Part shown: positions 25,601 to 40,600 of the stretch, piece after piece | Layout of the letters: every line of letters begins with the position of its first letter | How positions within the stretch are numbered: the stretch's first letter is position 1 | Origin: Membranipora membranacea | Taxonomy: Eukaryota > Bryozoa > Gymnolaemata > Cheilostomatida > Membraniporidae | Length of the DNA: 64,000 bases | Assembly (NCBI GenBank): GCA_914767715.1 | Contig: OU612068.1 | Coordinates: forward strand, 9,302,001 to 9,366,000 | Direction of reading: 5' to 3' | Notes under the pieces: generated by a model | What the model saw: only the letters and a program-made list of their open reading frames with translations | What the model was told of the DNA's origin: nothing | The model's database searches: none | Program-made: the position numbers and the translations under genes

Positions 25601-28600
25601 CACAAAATATAATTACATTTTTCAATCATCATTGAAATGAAGAGTTTATATCTTTACAACTTATAATTAATTTCCTTTGAGCGTGTAAATACCTGGTGGG
25701 ATAGGATGCTGCATCTCATACGCATAAAGAGGCTGCAAACTTCCGATTCTCTGCTTTATTTTCTGAGAATCCATTGGGAATGTCTAAAATAATAAGAAAT
25801 TGTTGAACTCCCTGGTCTCAGTTAACAACGCAAGAGTGTGATTTATTCAGGCTAAGTAAAGATGTTTGCACTTTTCTATTACATATTCTTTCAATAATAA
25901 AAAAATCCAAATTTGATAAACACGCATTTAATTGTAAGACAACAGTTTAATTCTCTCTTGTGTATGGGCAGTAATCCACCGACCTTGACATGGGAACCGT
26001 TGAGCTCTATAAACAGTAATCTATCTTCGTCTATCTCAGTATACTTGGATAGTGGCTTTCTGATATCTCTATACTTGTCGTCAGAGTTAAGTTTTATACC
26101 GTACTTGATGGGTCTAGCACCGTTCTTTGTTAATACTATAAAATGTTTGAGCGCAAAAAAGACATTAACAACGAAATGAAGGCAAGAACAATAAACAACA
26201 TAATCTGTTTTAGTAGTTGTCCTCCTACTGAAATTAGATTTCAAGAAGGCGACAACTCTTGTCATTATATAGAATTAGACATTTCGGGTGCAAGACATTG
26301 TTTCCAATTCTCATGCGATTACATCCATATATATTTTGTTTAGCCTTTAAAAGTAAATATTCTTATATATACTTTTAGATTCTATTGTATATCATGTGCT
26401 TCCTTTGACTCCAAAGGATCATAAAACATTATCCTTACCTATAACCTCGATCATAAGACTATTCTCCATGGGCAGTGGTAGAGACAGATAAGTAAACGGG
26501 TCAAACCGCACGCTGGTATGTGAGCATGTGTTACATCGCACCAAGGATTTCAACTGTCCGTGGAAGAGGTCCACAATTATAGAACGATTTCTCAGCAGAT
26601 GATAGTCCCAACCCTGTCAAAAAAGAGGAAGTTTACCAAATAAGTCATTATTCATATGGAGCATGGTGAACAGTACATGATGATTTTATTACAAACAAAA
26701 TGAAAAAACACAAATGACATCTATAAGCTATGCTTGTTAGATGTAAAGAAGATTGGAGTTGCTCCCCCTTCACTTGTCACGCCGAATTCAGGCAAATGGA
26801 TCATACTTGATCTAGATGTGAGGTGACAGTTACACATACCTCTCTGGCTACGATCTCGTCTCTTCGTCCATTGCTGTCCTTTAGTTCTACATATGGCTTG
26901 TTCTGAACCCTGAAAAATAAGAACGATGATGATCTGCTCCGCTAGTTAATTAATCTTAAGATAGAGCCGTGTTATAATTTCAATACTAGTTATCAGACAG
27001 ACTTCAAACACTGAAAGTGTTGCGAGTGAAAATGATACTGCTCACATCATGTATCATCAAAGAGTTTGAAAATTATTATCATAATACATGCTTTAGCTAC
27101 AACTTTAGGAATAATCATAAGACGTTATCACTTTTGGATCATATTGTGGTTAAAATGTAGTTGTTTGAATTGATTGGGTATGTTTTCCGTTATCTTTGCG
27201 TCTTTGCCTGGATGTATACCTGTTGAGGTCTTCATGTAGTCCGTCCAGGAGGAATGCTAGTAGTTCTTGAGCGTCGTGCTGCTGACAGCCGTTGAACTGA
27301 GGTGCATACTTAGCCAGTGTATATCTGAGCTCCACAGGGGGAAGGTTACGGTTTGTACCATCCCAGAGGCTGGTGATCAGCTTACCGTACAGCTGAGCTA
27401 GACGGCCCTTCATCCCCAATGGGTTGTTTCTGAAATCATAGAGTTAGGCATTGTTTTTCACAATTTATAGGCAAGCGAAAATAAAACAATAGCTGTTGAA
27501 CATTAATATTTTGGTAACTATGGGCATGGGTAAAAGAAAAAGATCCATATACTGAATTTTTGTCAATATACATAGCATTTAAAACAATAAGTCTATGGCC
27601 ATATCCAACCAATTTTGTAAATGAAGAAATAAGTTGGCTACTCTATTAAACAGTGTTCGCTGGATGCCTTAACTGACCTGTTTAGCTCATAAAGATGAAT
27701 CTCTTTGAGGAAGTAATCTGATAGTGGTTTACAGTTGCTCACACACTGTATAGCAGAGTTCATGAAGCACGTGTTACCCAGATTACTGAGCCCGGTGGTA
27801 CCCGGCTCCACCCTGGTCTCCCCGGCTCCGGGTTTGCCCTGAGCGTGGTCTCGTGTCTGCTGCTGTTTGACGAGCTGTAACATCTCCTCTGGCCACGTCA
27901 GGTCATTATTACGTACTGAAATATAAGGTCAAGGTCATCATTAGTTATAACACACTGTAATATATGGTGAAGTTCGTTATCTAGCACTTTGACATAAGGT
28001 CCGAGTCTAAACAATAAAATTCGGTGTGGTTTCTCTCTATACATTTTCTGCCCTTAAATCGGAAGAATGGCCACTGTTTACCAACTAAAATTAAAGAGAA
28101 ACTCACCTTCCATAAGTACAGATTGATTGTCTTTGGTTAACATGTCTTCCAGTAAATTATCTTCTCCTTCAAGAAGATCCCAATCATTCTGAAACAAAAG
28201 CGAAAAGTTTACATCAGACAGAGCGCCATTGCGATACCAAACCAGTCTGAGGAAAAATTTGGGTGCTATTCAATCAAAGGTAAAAAACTGTGGCTAGCTA
28301 TGATCTTTCCCTAATGGAGTAAATATTGGCCAGTGTTTAGTTTAGCTAGTTTAGGGGGTGACTTTACGTTAGAAAGCATAAATTTTAGCTAGCTGAGATA
28401 TGAGAGGGTGAGTTAGCTAGCAATAATTTTCACTGCATCATACATCTGCGAAAAGGCAAACTTTCCTCATGTTAGTATTTACTCCTCAAGGGTATATAGA
28501 CAGCCTTGTCTGCCTCATCAGACATTTTATATCATGGGTACAGGCTGGCAGAGCTCCTGTCACAGGTTACATCAGAAATACATAATCAAGTCAGTTACAG

Positions 28601-31600
28601 CGCTTACTAGACCAAGTCGGATCTAGCTTTCCTGCAATTTGAGTTGCTCCTCACTTCTGGTCGGCTTGCAGCTTACCAGTGCAGAGGAGCCACTTCGAAT
28701 GCTGGCAAACTAGATTTGACTTCATCAAGCTAGAGCAATTATACCATGCCAGAAGAGATAGAAAATTTTTTAATCCTGAACCCTCACCTCAGTACTAGAT
28801 CTCCAGAGTCTGAGATCGTCTCTTGATACTTTTAATCTCTGAGCGATGAAGTCTGTGATCTGTTTGAGAGAATGCTGGTGACTGAAGCAGGCTGTACTTG
28901 CCTGTACTCTTTTGATTGAGGTGTTCTGCATGCCTGCAACATCTGTCACAGTGAAACATACTATGTCAAGTATATGAGAGAATTTTTAAAAAATCAACAT
29001 AGCGAGATTATATCGGTGTATGAATATTACCAAAAGTTATCATAATTTGAAAACTGCAACACAGAATCCTGCTGTTTAGTATGAAACAGAGGAATGGACT
29101 GCCCCTTAGGAGGGATGCAAGGTGCCCTAAACCATCATACTGAGAATTTGATACATCCTAGAAAACTAGAATGCATCCTAGATGTGAGGCCATAAAAAAA
29201 CCTCCTGAACTGGGTGTGCAGCAAGCTGCCAAAACTGAAACTAGCACTAATCGGCCATTGGCAGTGACACTTTGATCTTAGCCAATAGGCCGAGAAGAGA
29301 TTTTTTAGGACATACTCATGGCAAAGTTAGCTATGCCTCCTGTTACTCCTGCCACAGTGGTAATTGGCTGATGTGGGACTTGGTGTGGTGCTTGGTGTTT
29401 GAACAGCTTTACATGCAGAGAGTGCAACTCCAGTATCGCTGTCTTATCTTCTGTATTACGTGGTATAATTACCTAGATAAAAAAATCAAAATATTCTCAA
29501 TGTTTACAATGTGAAAGAAAGCTATCATTTTATAAAAAATATTTCGCTGTCACTTGGATATTGGCAAAAAACTCTACGATAGCATGCAAATGTACAGGTC
29601 ACAATGACAAGGCTTCTAATGTTCCACAACATTATTATTTCAAATAATTTATGATTATGATAAGGTTTTATTGAAAACATAAATTTGCTAAAAGATTACG
29701 ATTAATTACACACAGGTCTGGGTAGTTGTAGTTCTCCTCCGTACCATGAGTGAAGAGCCACCCACAATAACTCAGGAACCACCTCGTAATCTTTACCTTG
29801 CTGTATCTTCTGTTTAAGTATACCACCTTCATTTGTCCATGATGACATCTGACAATGTAAAGTGAATCATTAATATTCCAATATCACTCACTTTGGAGTT
29901 GTCATTCCATGGTATTACAAGTTCAACCATTCTAACTGTTATTATGCTTCTTGTTTACATCATGGAACTGATCAAAGAGCAGTGCGATTATGATCACATA
30001 GTTACGTGATATCATATCATCAGATCAACAACATTGAACTTGGCTGGATATGTCTACAGGCTGAGTCAGTCTCATTGACAATATTGTGTCAAAACTACCA
30101 CGCGAGAACCCAGTATGTAGGGTTGCAGGATTTGACTGGTCTGGCCTATTTTGACTAAGCTGACATGTAAGAGTCAAAGTCAGCTTAAGTTAGTGACTGT
30201 CATATGACTTGATGAGAGGCTTATAGACTAACTTTGTTGTGTTGATTGCTGAGAATAAGACTGCTGTTGGTGATAGGACCAGGTCTGGGTGGGTGTAGTA
30301 GTTTGGTGTTATCTCCATGAGGCCTGTCATTGTATCTCCTTTCATACGGATCATTAGTGCTCTGTACCGCATCAAACGTATTATCTAACTCGATAGCTTC
30401 CAACACAACCTTAAATATTGTGTAATGAACGATGAAACTAAAAATATGGTGTAACAAACGATGAAACTTTGGTGCAACAAATCTGATGAAAGTAAAACTA
30501 TGGTGCGACAAATCTGGTGAAATCTGCAAACTGTCAACATTTGGAAATCATATCAATGTTAGTGCCAGTGTAGACCTGATCAGTGTCAAGTGTATTGAAT
30601 TTCAATGCTAAAAATGACAGTCAATCGTACTGTATTCTAAAGACACGTGCTGAAATGTTCCTACTGGTTTAGCAGCGAAAAGGGACTAAAATATGGCTAT
30701 GTTCAGAAAACACCAGCAGCTGATATTCCGGTCTGAATCTTTCCTCTCTCTATCCTAGCTACCAAAACGGAAACAGGATACAACATTAATCCCTCATAAC
30801 AACTCACATTATCAGAGACGTAGTCTTGCCACTGTCTCCACCATGTACTAGATACGAGATACCAAGTCTGTCCCAGCTGATATCCTCTCTTCAGTTCTCT
30901 ACTCAGCCAGCCCTTTACTACCTTACCCTCGTTATCACGAGATGAGGGCTTCATACCCAGTATCACATGGCACACCTGTCATCAACATAGAGAGAAATTT
31001 ACACAAAGTATCAATAAAACTGGGGAGGCATTTGCATGAAACTTAAACTCACATATTGGGCATACATAGTAGAAAAGGCGGTGTCTATGACTTGTTTATG
31101 TACACCATGAGGAAAATTTCGATACTCATAACATTTCTTTATCATATGACTCAGTTGTGATGGGTCACAAGTTACAATATGTGTTGTTAATGTGTACTAT
31201 CGCAACATGTTCTTGCAAAATTTGAATGCTACAGGCGTGACAGAATTTGTACAATCAGGAACACGTTATAGTTGAACTATTGAAGGACTTTGTTAAGTGA
31301 CATTTTTTAAGAGTCACATACCTCGAATAGCAGTTCAGCAAAGCCTTGAGGAACTTTGCTCTGGAATGACCAGATGAGAAATTCTTCCTGAGTAAGTCGT
31401 CCTTCCTGTAACACAATTAAAAATAAATTATAATTATAAGAAGGCACAACTCCAAATATTTGACGACAACACAACCAGTACTTGGTTCAAAGACTCCCAG
31501 TCAACAACGCTAGTACATGGGTCCTACACTTACTTTGTGGTCTCCATGTGATTCGATTATTTCTCCTGCCATTGTATAGGCATCCATTTCAAGTAGATCT

Positions 31601-34600
31601 GCCACTGTCTGTAATGAGAACCATGGTAAGTCTTAGTTAACACAAAACCCACAACCTTTCAGCCTAGTACTTTTTTCCTCGGTAGTTTGAGAATTATGAA
31701 TGAGTACTGAGTAAGCGTTATGGTTACATCAGAGACCTTGACATCCATGGTCTCTTGTTATCTCTCTTTGTTGATCGACAGTATCTAAGTAACATGATGC
31801 CGCATGCCCTCTATGAGAAAGTTGCCAGAAATTTAATGTGAGTGTAGGTTACCATGCAGGTAATAGGGTACAATTTGAGTACAAAAGTTAAATATTGTGG
31901 CAGAGTTGTTTAGATCTATTGATTGAAAAGGAGAAAGGCTGTGAGTTTGAGTTGCTGAGTTTACAACAAATCTAATGCCTGCTACATAGGTAGGTTGGTT
32001 GGCAGCACCTAGCGGCAAACTGATAAATTCTGGCATTCCACCACCCATTAAAGACTACCCAAAGACCAATGCATGTTACTAATGATAAAGTTTTGTCAGA
32101 TTTGCATAGTAAAAAGGAATGTGCTTGTTTCTTGTATTGCACTTCCGGGAGACTGTGACATCATAATGCAGAGAATGGGAGTAATCTTCCTTTCTGGGAG
32201 GCACTTTTTCATCATCAATAATTTATGGCAAGTAGAGCATTGAGTTTTTTTACTATGCAAATCTGACCAAACTTTATCATAAGTAAGTGCCTGACTATAA
32301 CATGCATTGGTCTTTGGGTAGCCATTAAGGAACATACTCTGTTGGGACATATTTTACCTCGAGAAGTGACGGCTGAAAGGACAAACCAGGACAAGTGAAC
32401 AATACGACTTTTAAAAAGACCCTCCGAAACGTTTATGCACTTATAAGCGCATCCTGGTATAAGAAATAAACAGATTTGGCAGACAGCCTATACGATAACC
32501 GTGGAGTGGCGTAGATCTAAAACAGTGGTGGCCTCAGCACATGTAAGCAGGGGTACAAGAAACATGATAATGGTGGGCCTACTCCAAGAACATACACAGT
32601 AAACGGACACAAGAGATAAATAACAGCCAAAACGAGAAAATCGCAAACCTTTTCGTCTCCACCACTCAGTACTGACTTAAAATATTAATTTGGGAATAAT
32701 ATCAGATACTTGTGTAAAGTTTTCCATTCCAATTCAAAACATTTGCCAACTGGCATTAAGGCATGGTGTGCATTTGATGTATACATGTATGCATATATTT
32801 TGTGCATGGTCATGAGCAAGATTTTCCATCATTTTCTATATTTCTAATTTGCAATCCTCATCTTTACCACAGAATTCCCCGAGCTGACAATGAAACAAAC
32901 TTACCGAAAAATCACTACATAAACTGGAAGTCTACGGGAATACAGGGAAAGAACAAGCTAGCATTCATGCAAAAATAAGCAGAAGAGAGGCTTGCATTTG
33001 AACTTATGTTGAAGTTGTCTTTCCAAATCATATCCATTTTAAATTTACTAAATGTGGAACGGTAGCATCCTGTTTTTGTTACTCGCATTTTCATCCACTT
33101 CCCTACAAGGGCCGAATCAAACTTGCCGTCCTAATAATTAAGTGAAGACCTTAATTACTTTCCTTACTTTGCTTATCATGCTCAGGAAGAAGAAGTATAC
33201 TCAAACCTATAAGGTTATGTTTACAATCTATGAACAGCGGATCAGACTTTAATCACACAGGCATGCATTTTGTAGAGATGTTATCGAGGCACGGAATACA
33301 GATTAATCACTTCATCCAGTACACAGGGCATCAGATATACCCTAGACTCTAAAATATGGCTAAGTAAGCATGTAATCATTTAATGGCCTTAGCTATAGAA
33401 AGACTTACATCGGAATGGTCGCTTTGTTGGAGGACGGTAAATGAAGCTTCTATCGCACCAATAAGTTCTGCTTTTGATAAGTAGCCATCTTGATCCAAAT
33501 CAAATACACGGAAACAAACTGCGCAACAAAGAGTAACACACATTAACTTATCGTCTGCATGTCAGTAAGCGGAGGATGATGACTTCTAAACTAAGAGTAA
33601 TAGCCCAACACACATTAGTCTAAACACGTAAGCTGCAGGTAGTCTTACTGCATGAGAGGATACAGGGTTTGCATGCATGTAAATTTTATGCACACTGATT
33701 TCCCACTAGACTGATTGCAACCACAACTAATGCTCATTTGATTTACTCATGTTAGGGCTATGTTGGCAAGATGAGAAAAACAATGAGAGTTTTGTGGAAG
33801 AGGAGGACTGGACATATTCTTCTGTAGCAGAGGATGCTCAATGCTAGATTGCATTTCAAGCATTACTCAGCAACAAATAAAGGTTGCTATTATAAATATG
33901 TCCAAACAGACATAATCATAGTTTTAGCAAAGACACACATTTAGGAATATTGGTCATAGTTCTAGTAGCATTCAACCCGCTTACATTTATGACGTTCGAC
34001 TTCTGGACCTTTGCAGCAGGCAGACAGACCACAAACCATCTCCTTGAAGTCTACATGACCGTCCCGATTCTCGTCGAACGCTTTGTACAGACCTGACAAA
34101 AACAACACACGCAGATCATGAGGATGTGCCATATGAAATCAAAGATGATGAACCTGGTCGCCTTATAATTTTAAAACACAGGATAAAATATTTCCTGCCA
34201 AGACAGCCTAACACATTTTTGAACGAATACCTACATTAACAAGAGCAGACAGTCATTACCCTGCAACTGTTGTAAATCTCTACTGTGAGTAAACATGGCA
34301 GAACCGAAGATAAAATTCTTTATCTTCTATTCCGTTCACTATCCCATTGAGAAAAGCATTTATTCGTAATGGTAACGACCCACATGTAGTAGACAAATAT
34401 GTGACCGTCAAAATGTATATACACAGGTATGACCAAGAGGGTCAGACGTAACCCCCAGGTATGATTTGGTGCAAATCTGGAGGGCCCAGTATTCTTATGT
34501 CAGAAATCCTACGACCGTCTTAGATGTTGTATCACTTGATGATTGTCTTATGACGTTGTATTCTTTGGATTATGGCAGCCATCTTACACAGTGCCTATGC

Positions 34601-37600
34601 TGGTATCGCCAGTTACCAATGGACATAGTAATATTACCGCCTGCCCGCTGAACAAGGTATACCAGGAAAATCAAGCAATAAATGGATGTCAAATTAGTCG
34701 AAACAGAAAGCAACAAGATTTTTTCTATGATAAGACAAACCATCCAACTTTTTTTGAGACAGCTAAGTTTTCTCAATAATGAGAAAAACTGAAATTTGTA
34801 CAGAAAAAAAGTTGTAGGTCATTCGAAGAGCGAGGTCAACAGACCTTTTGCCTTGCGAAATTAAATTTTATTGTGAAGAAAAGTTTTCACACTAAGATGA
34901 ATACAGTATTCTTACTGTCTGTCAGTGTCTGAGGTAGTGGAGGTGACACCAATCTTCTGAACAACTCGATATCAAATCTGCCAGAAGCTGATGTAGATCT
35001 AAGCTTGTTATATTTTCCTTCCAAATACAGAATTTCATTTTCTTCCACTGCAAATATAAGAATACATCACAGAGCAAGGATATACTCTGTGAATACATAG
35101 AGCATAAAGCATAGGTGGACAAGATGTGTGTGTATATTAGTATTAATAGTATTTAGTATATGTATTGAGCATAAGTATAAGAATTAGTATTGATATTTGT
35201 AGCTAGTATTTACTATTAGTATTTAGAATTATTACTATCATTGAGTGATGTATGATTGTATGCAATGAGTAACAATTTCATGTAAGTCATAAGTTTTAGT
35301 CTCACAATTTGAGATAGCAGGTGACATGATCAGACCATATTTTCTAACACAGATAAGAAACATGTCAGATCAGATAACAAATCGTCACAGTAACCAACCA
35401 TCAACTCACAGTGTGTCACCCCGGCCAGTGTCTGATAGAATGAGGGTAGCTCCGAGTCTACAGTAAGCGTACAGTTAGAACACGGCTCTAATATCAGCCA
35501 GCAGGAGAGGGAGGTAAACTCGGGGTAATTAAACATCCATCTCTTAAACATCTGATAGTCTACTTTGTCGGTCTATATATAAGAAAAGAATCATACCATA
35601 TTATAGTATAAGTGTGCTGATATTATTGATAAACACATTCATGTAAAATAGTACATCATCATAGTACATGTGATGGCCATGCATCCAATTCTCATAATTC
35701 CAATAAACGACTCAAAAGTCAGTTAACTCCGATAAGTCCTACTGCCATAACTTAAGTTGGTTGACTCTGCAAATCATTATACAAATTTATCACAGAGGAC
35801 ATCAAACCCTGCCCCCTGAAGTCTACAAAGTGGCATTTATTGAACATCTATATCAATACTGTCAGTACTGCAGCAGTAGCACGCACATAGTTGGCTAAGG
35901 AATTACACCCAAGGGACAGTAGACATCCTTTTCATGTATGCCACACAGGATACAGTTTGGTTCCCTTTACATAACAGGACCTGACCACTCTACACGTAGA
36001 GCAGGCTGACCGTAGAACAAGTTTGATCCAAATTGCCAGCAGTTCGATCATTCCCATTCAACTGGTGAGCTAGCGGCTCAAACCCTAAACGCAGGTAAAA
36101 TGGATCATCCTTGATCTAGGCTGACCGTATCTTGCTGTAACTAGCCGTTGTTTGAGACCACTGGCAGACATATCAGAGCTAGTGGGCCAGCCATGCAGTT
36201 ATGACCTCAGCATGACTGGTATTAGTGTGATATTAGAGGATATTTTACTCCCTGTTACGACGCAGAAATTAAATAATTGCAGGGATGATTAGGGGAGTTT
36301 TCCTTATTTTCGTAAATGGAGATGGACTGTAACTGTTCCTGTATGCAATGAACATCCCTCTCAGTTCACTGCAGTATGACTGTGACTTGCAAGTTTTTTG
36401 TCTGATTTCACCTTGTATTGGTCACACTTTGTTAAATAATAATAGCGTTCATAAATTTCTTTGAGTGTCATTTTACAAATCAGTGCCTATCTTATTACAT
36501 CAATCTTTGATTACATCCATCACAGGGTTTAAACATCACCATGGAGTCTAAAAGTGAAGGATATGGGATGACTTTTTTCCCTGAATGAAGCCATAAACAA
36601 AGCTTCTTTAACGCATCACTGACTTTTTGAAGGCTATTAATAAGTTGTATGACAGCCATGTTTTGGTTTTGGTGTTGTTGCCCTTCCTAGATGGCAAACT
36701 GCCATCTTTGCAGTCTTTTTATAATATAATTATAGCTTATCATAGTTTGAGCTTATATGTCAAATTATAAGTGTTAAACCCCCCCCCCCCCCCCCATTAT
36801 ACTAGGTGTGATCATAATCACGCTCAGATGAAGCTTCTAGCCCAACACGACAAAAGTACATTGCGTTAGTGTATGTTATTGTATCACCAAGCACTAGTCT
36901 TGAGGAAGGGTGGGTGGTCATAGGAGTTTTGTCAATCCCTCCTCATATGGGCTCAATGTAGAGATATTAGTGGAATCAATGAAATAGACTGCTCGTGTCA
37001 AGTTTTCAAGTAGTGATGAAAAAAAGTCCAACCAGTTTTTTACCGTCCATGATTTTATCCCTCAATAATACTTTTTAAACCCAATCCACGATGAGATGTC
37101 AGATTTTCTTATGTACTTTTTTTTTCTATGCTCTATGTGAACAGCAGTGTATTAAACAACGAAGTTCGCAACATACTTGTATGTGAATGACAAATAAACC
37201 AATCAATCAATCAATCAATGTATATCCCTGGACTTACAACAGAAAATCAAGGAACATATTTTTAACTCTAATTTACATTTGCTATTACTGATACATTTGA
37301 CATCACCTATCACTAGCCACATCCACCCCGGAAAACCCATAAACTCTTCTTATATACAAGGCCTCGTGTTATTCACGTTTATCGGAAACCCCGATAGGAG
37401 TAACACACTTACATGCTCAAATAGTTCACTCAGTGAGTCGGGTATCTGCCCATCAGTCTTCAGTATGGCCTCATCGATCACCTCCTTATGTATATACAGG
37501 TCAGCGTCAGCATAAAGTCCAAATAAAACTGAAAATACAAACACGAGAATTAAATAATATAGGCCCTACTCAGATTGCAGGGTGAGACAAATTTATCTTA

Positions 37601-40600
37601 CTATAAATTGTAACAGAGAGCTTAGGACTGTACATTTGAGATAGTGATCAACTCTGGTGGCACTAGTCTAGACAGGCAGCTACAAAAAAGTAGCCGCATG
37701 ATAAGGCTGTGGTGGCACTACTTGAACAGCAGACTCCACCAACCATGAATGTTACAGTATCAAACTGCCAACCAATGGCATGTCTCCCGGTCAGAATGAT
37801 GACATTTGATCATAATTATGATGACTATGCAGATACGGGCAACATAGAACATGACAATGGTTGTTGTTTGGTGGGAGGGGGGATAAGTAGCATTCCAATC
37901 CAGCAGGTATTATATTTAATCTGAATATTGATAAGGTTTAATTCCATGATTTATTTGCATTTATAGCAGTGAAATGAATAAATAATATGAACATAGTCAT
38001 CAAATTATGGTAATTTTGGTTTGATAGCGATAATACATAGTGATAGCATTTTAGTATTGTCGCAACAGTCTAAGGCAGTAGGAATGATAACTGGGACATT
38101 TGGATGTTATTTATAGTACATAATTCCTGATATAAATCTCACACTTGATTTTTTCTTCTCCCTGTTCTTTGGCTCGAGTAAACAGCACCAAACCACACAA
38201 TAGCTCTTTGAAGGACAGCGTCTTTCCATTACTTGAAAAAGCTGAAAATATCTCCTATAAACAAAAGATAAAACAACAGATATCAGCAGTGTACATTAAT
38301 CACTTGAATGTTCACCATTAGCACAGAGCTGAGTGGTAAAGTTGGGATGGCATTGATCAGTTTGGAGGCAATGGCCTATCATGGCAGGTGCTTGGTGGTA
38401 ACTCCAAGACTTATATCTGTCAAAAACAAAATAATGTCCATTACCTATACTATGTTTGATTGTTTCTTTACTCTGACATTGTATGTCACAATTTGAATGG
38501 TATATTTAGAGCTGTACTTATCAAATTGTGATAATGCTACCTGTTAAAAATATTAATATGCTAAAACAGGGAATTCAGTCCAAGGAAAGATGAAAGGAGC
38601 TAAAACTTCAGCTGTTTGTTTCAAATTGGCAAAGCCAGAACTTCTGCATCTTGAGTAAAACGATTACACAATTTTCATCATCAACCTAGCCATGATGATG
38701 ACCCTCATTGGTTCAAGGTTTGTGGCAATAATAAGACAAGATTGCAAATTCACCCTCAAGGAATAGCTCCACTACTTTGACTTTTCCCATCAACATTAAT
38801 AAGATCAAATAGGAAATCAGCGGAATGTTGATTGCCCTGTCAGACATTGCAATGTAAGATTTGATTGCTACCCTTGCGATGTAATCCTTGAGATCTTAAC
38901 ATTGGTGACACTCTACACTTTATTTGAAAGTATTTCTTCCGACCAAATGATTTACAAACTATGAGCATTATTGGCAGCCAATATACATCAACGTTATTCT
39001 CACGAGTTTTTATCATTGCACTGACTTGATTCCTAAAATATACTAAACATGTAGGCCATATATATTATGTAGATTGGTATCCATACATATAGGCTATCGA
39101 AAACTTTTTAAGAAACTAGCCGACTTAGCTGATCCCGCCAGCCTGCTATGACTTATCTCTGACAAGCCAACAAGGAGAACTATCAGAACATCCAGATCAG
39201 AATTCAGATATGAACACATCTATAGCGATGGATAACCGAACAACAACACCATGATACTTCAAACAAGGTGTGAACTAGAACTACTTGTGTCAATCAACAT
39301 AGAGACATAGGAATAGGATAGTATGCCACAATTAGCTTTATTTGAGGTGGTCACCTGGTGCAAGGAAACTTAAAAATATTTTATCTTATATTTTCGTAAC
39401 GTAAAAAAGTTGAGTTTAAGATATGGGAAGTAGAGAATATTTGGCACATTCAACAACCTGTCAATACATACTATGATCTCCGTCACATCACATCATGTAC
39501 ATGTATGACTAATGACAGGTGCTTGCTAGATGGGCCGCTTACTATTTGGGTACATTTATAGACTTAGATTATCTATGGGCACATTACATTTATTACACAT
39601 ATAATGCTAATTGATGAGAGGTTATCGAACAAGAGAGGGCTTAGACGTGATACCCCAGCCCTATTATCCTTGGGTTTAACAACAGTCATTGATACCTGAA
39701 TGTTGGTAATTATTTAGGGGTTTGATTACAGCAGGAACTAGCCCTTGAAACCTTGGCAGCTATCTCAGAAAAGCTGCAGGCTATTGTTCCAGATCATCAG
39801 TAGCAGGTGGCAAATAGCGAAGGATAAGCTTTCCTGCAAAGAAATGCAATACCAAAAGATAGGACAATACTTTTATGTTCTGGGTTGATCTGTTGCGTCT
39901 CTCATCACATCTTATATGATTTACTATACCACCAGAGGGAGATATACGAACAAGTAATTGATTGAGAAAACCCTGCGCGACGATGTTATGAGATTGCTTG
40001 CAGTGACTGAGTATTTGATTTGAGAAAAGCAAACACAGCACAACGGCTTTGTAGACTGGTCAATATCAGTATAAGGAAAGTAACGCAATCACAGGGTCTC
40101 TAAGATTAGAACTAGTCAAAGTTAAAGTTCGTATTGACCGGATTGATTTCTGATATGACAAATTTTCGTGGCCATTTTCTCAAACACGCTTAAAACCATT
40201 TGCTCTAACACGCTAAGACATGCTAATTCAAAACTTGCATTGAGCAAATAATACTAATCCATCAGTTGTACTAAAGTTTAGAGGTTAGAGAGTTGAAAAA
40301 TCACCAGACCAAACCCAAAGGAATGTACATCACATATTTGACAAGAATGACTAGATACTAGTCGCAAGGAGTGATTGATGCGCTCTGATGTGAGATAGGA
40401 TCTAGTAACCAGGGGATAGGGATTGTATCAAAACAACAAGATTTGCATAACTGCGTTTTCTGCTTTGAATAACTCAATCCAGGTCAATACCAGCTACAAT
40501 TCGCTGCATTAGGAATCCAAAGACAACATTTTCCATACGAAGTTGGAAGATCAGCACTCTGCGACCTACATCAGACAAAGCTATAGCTGACAGCCTAAAG

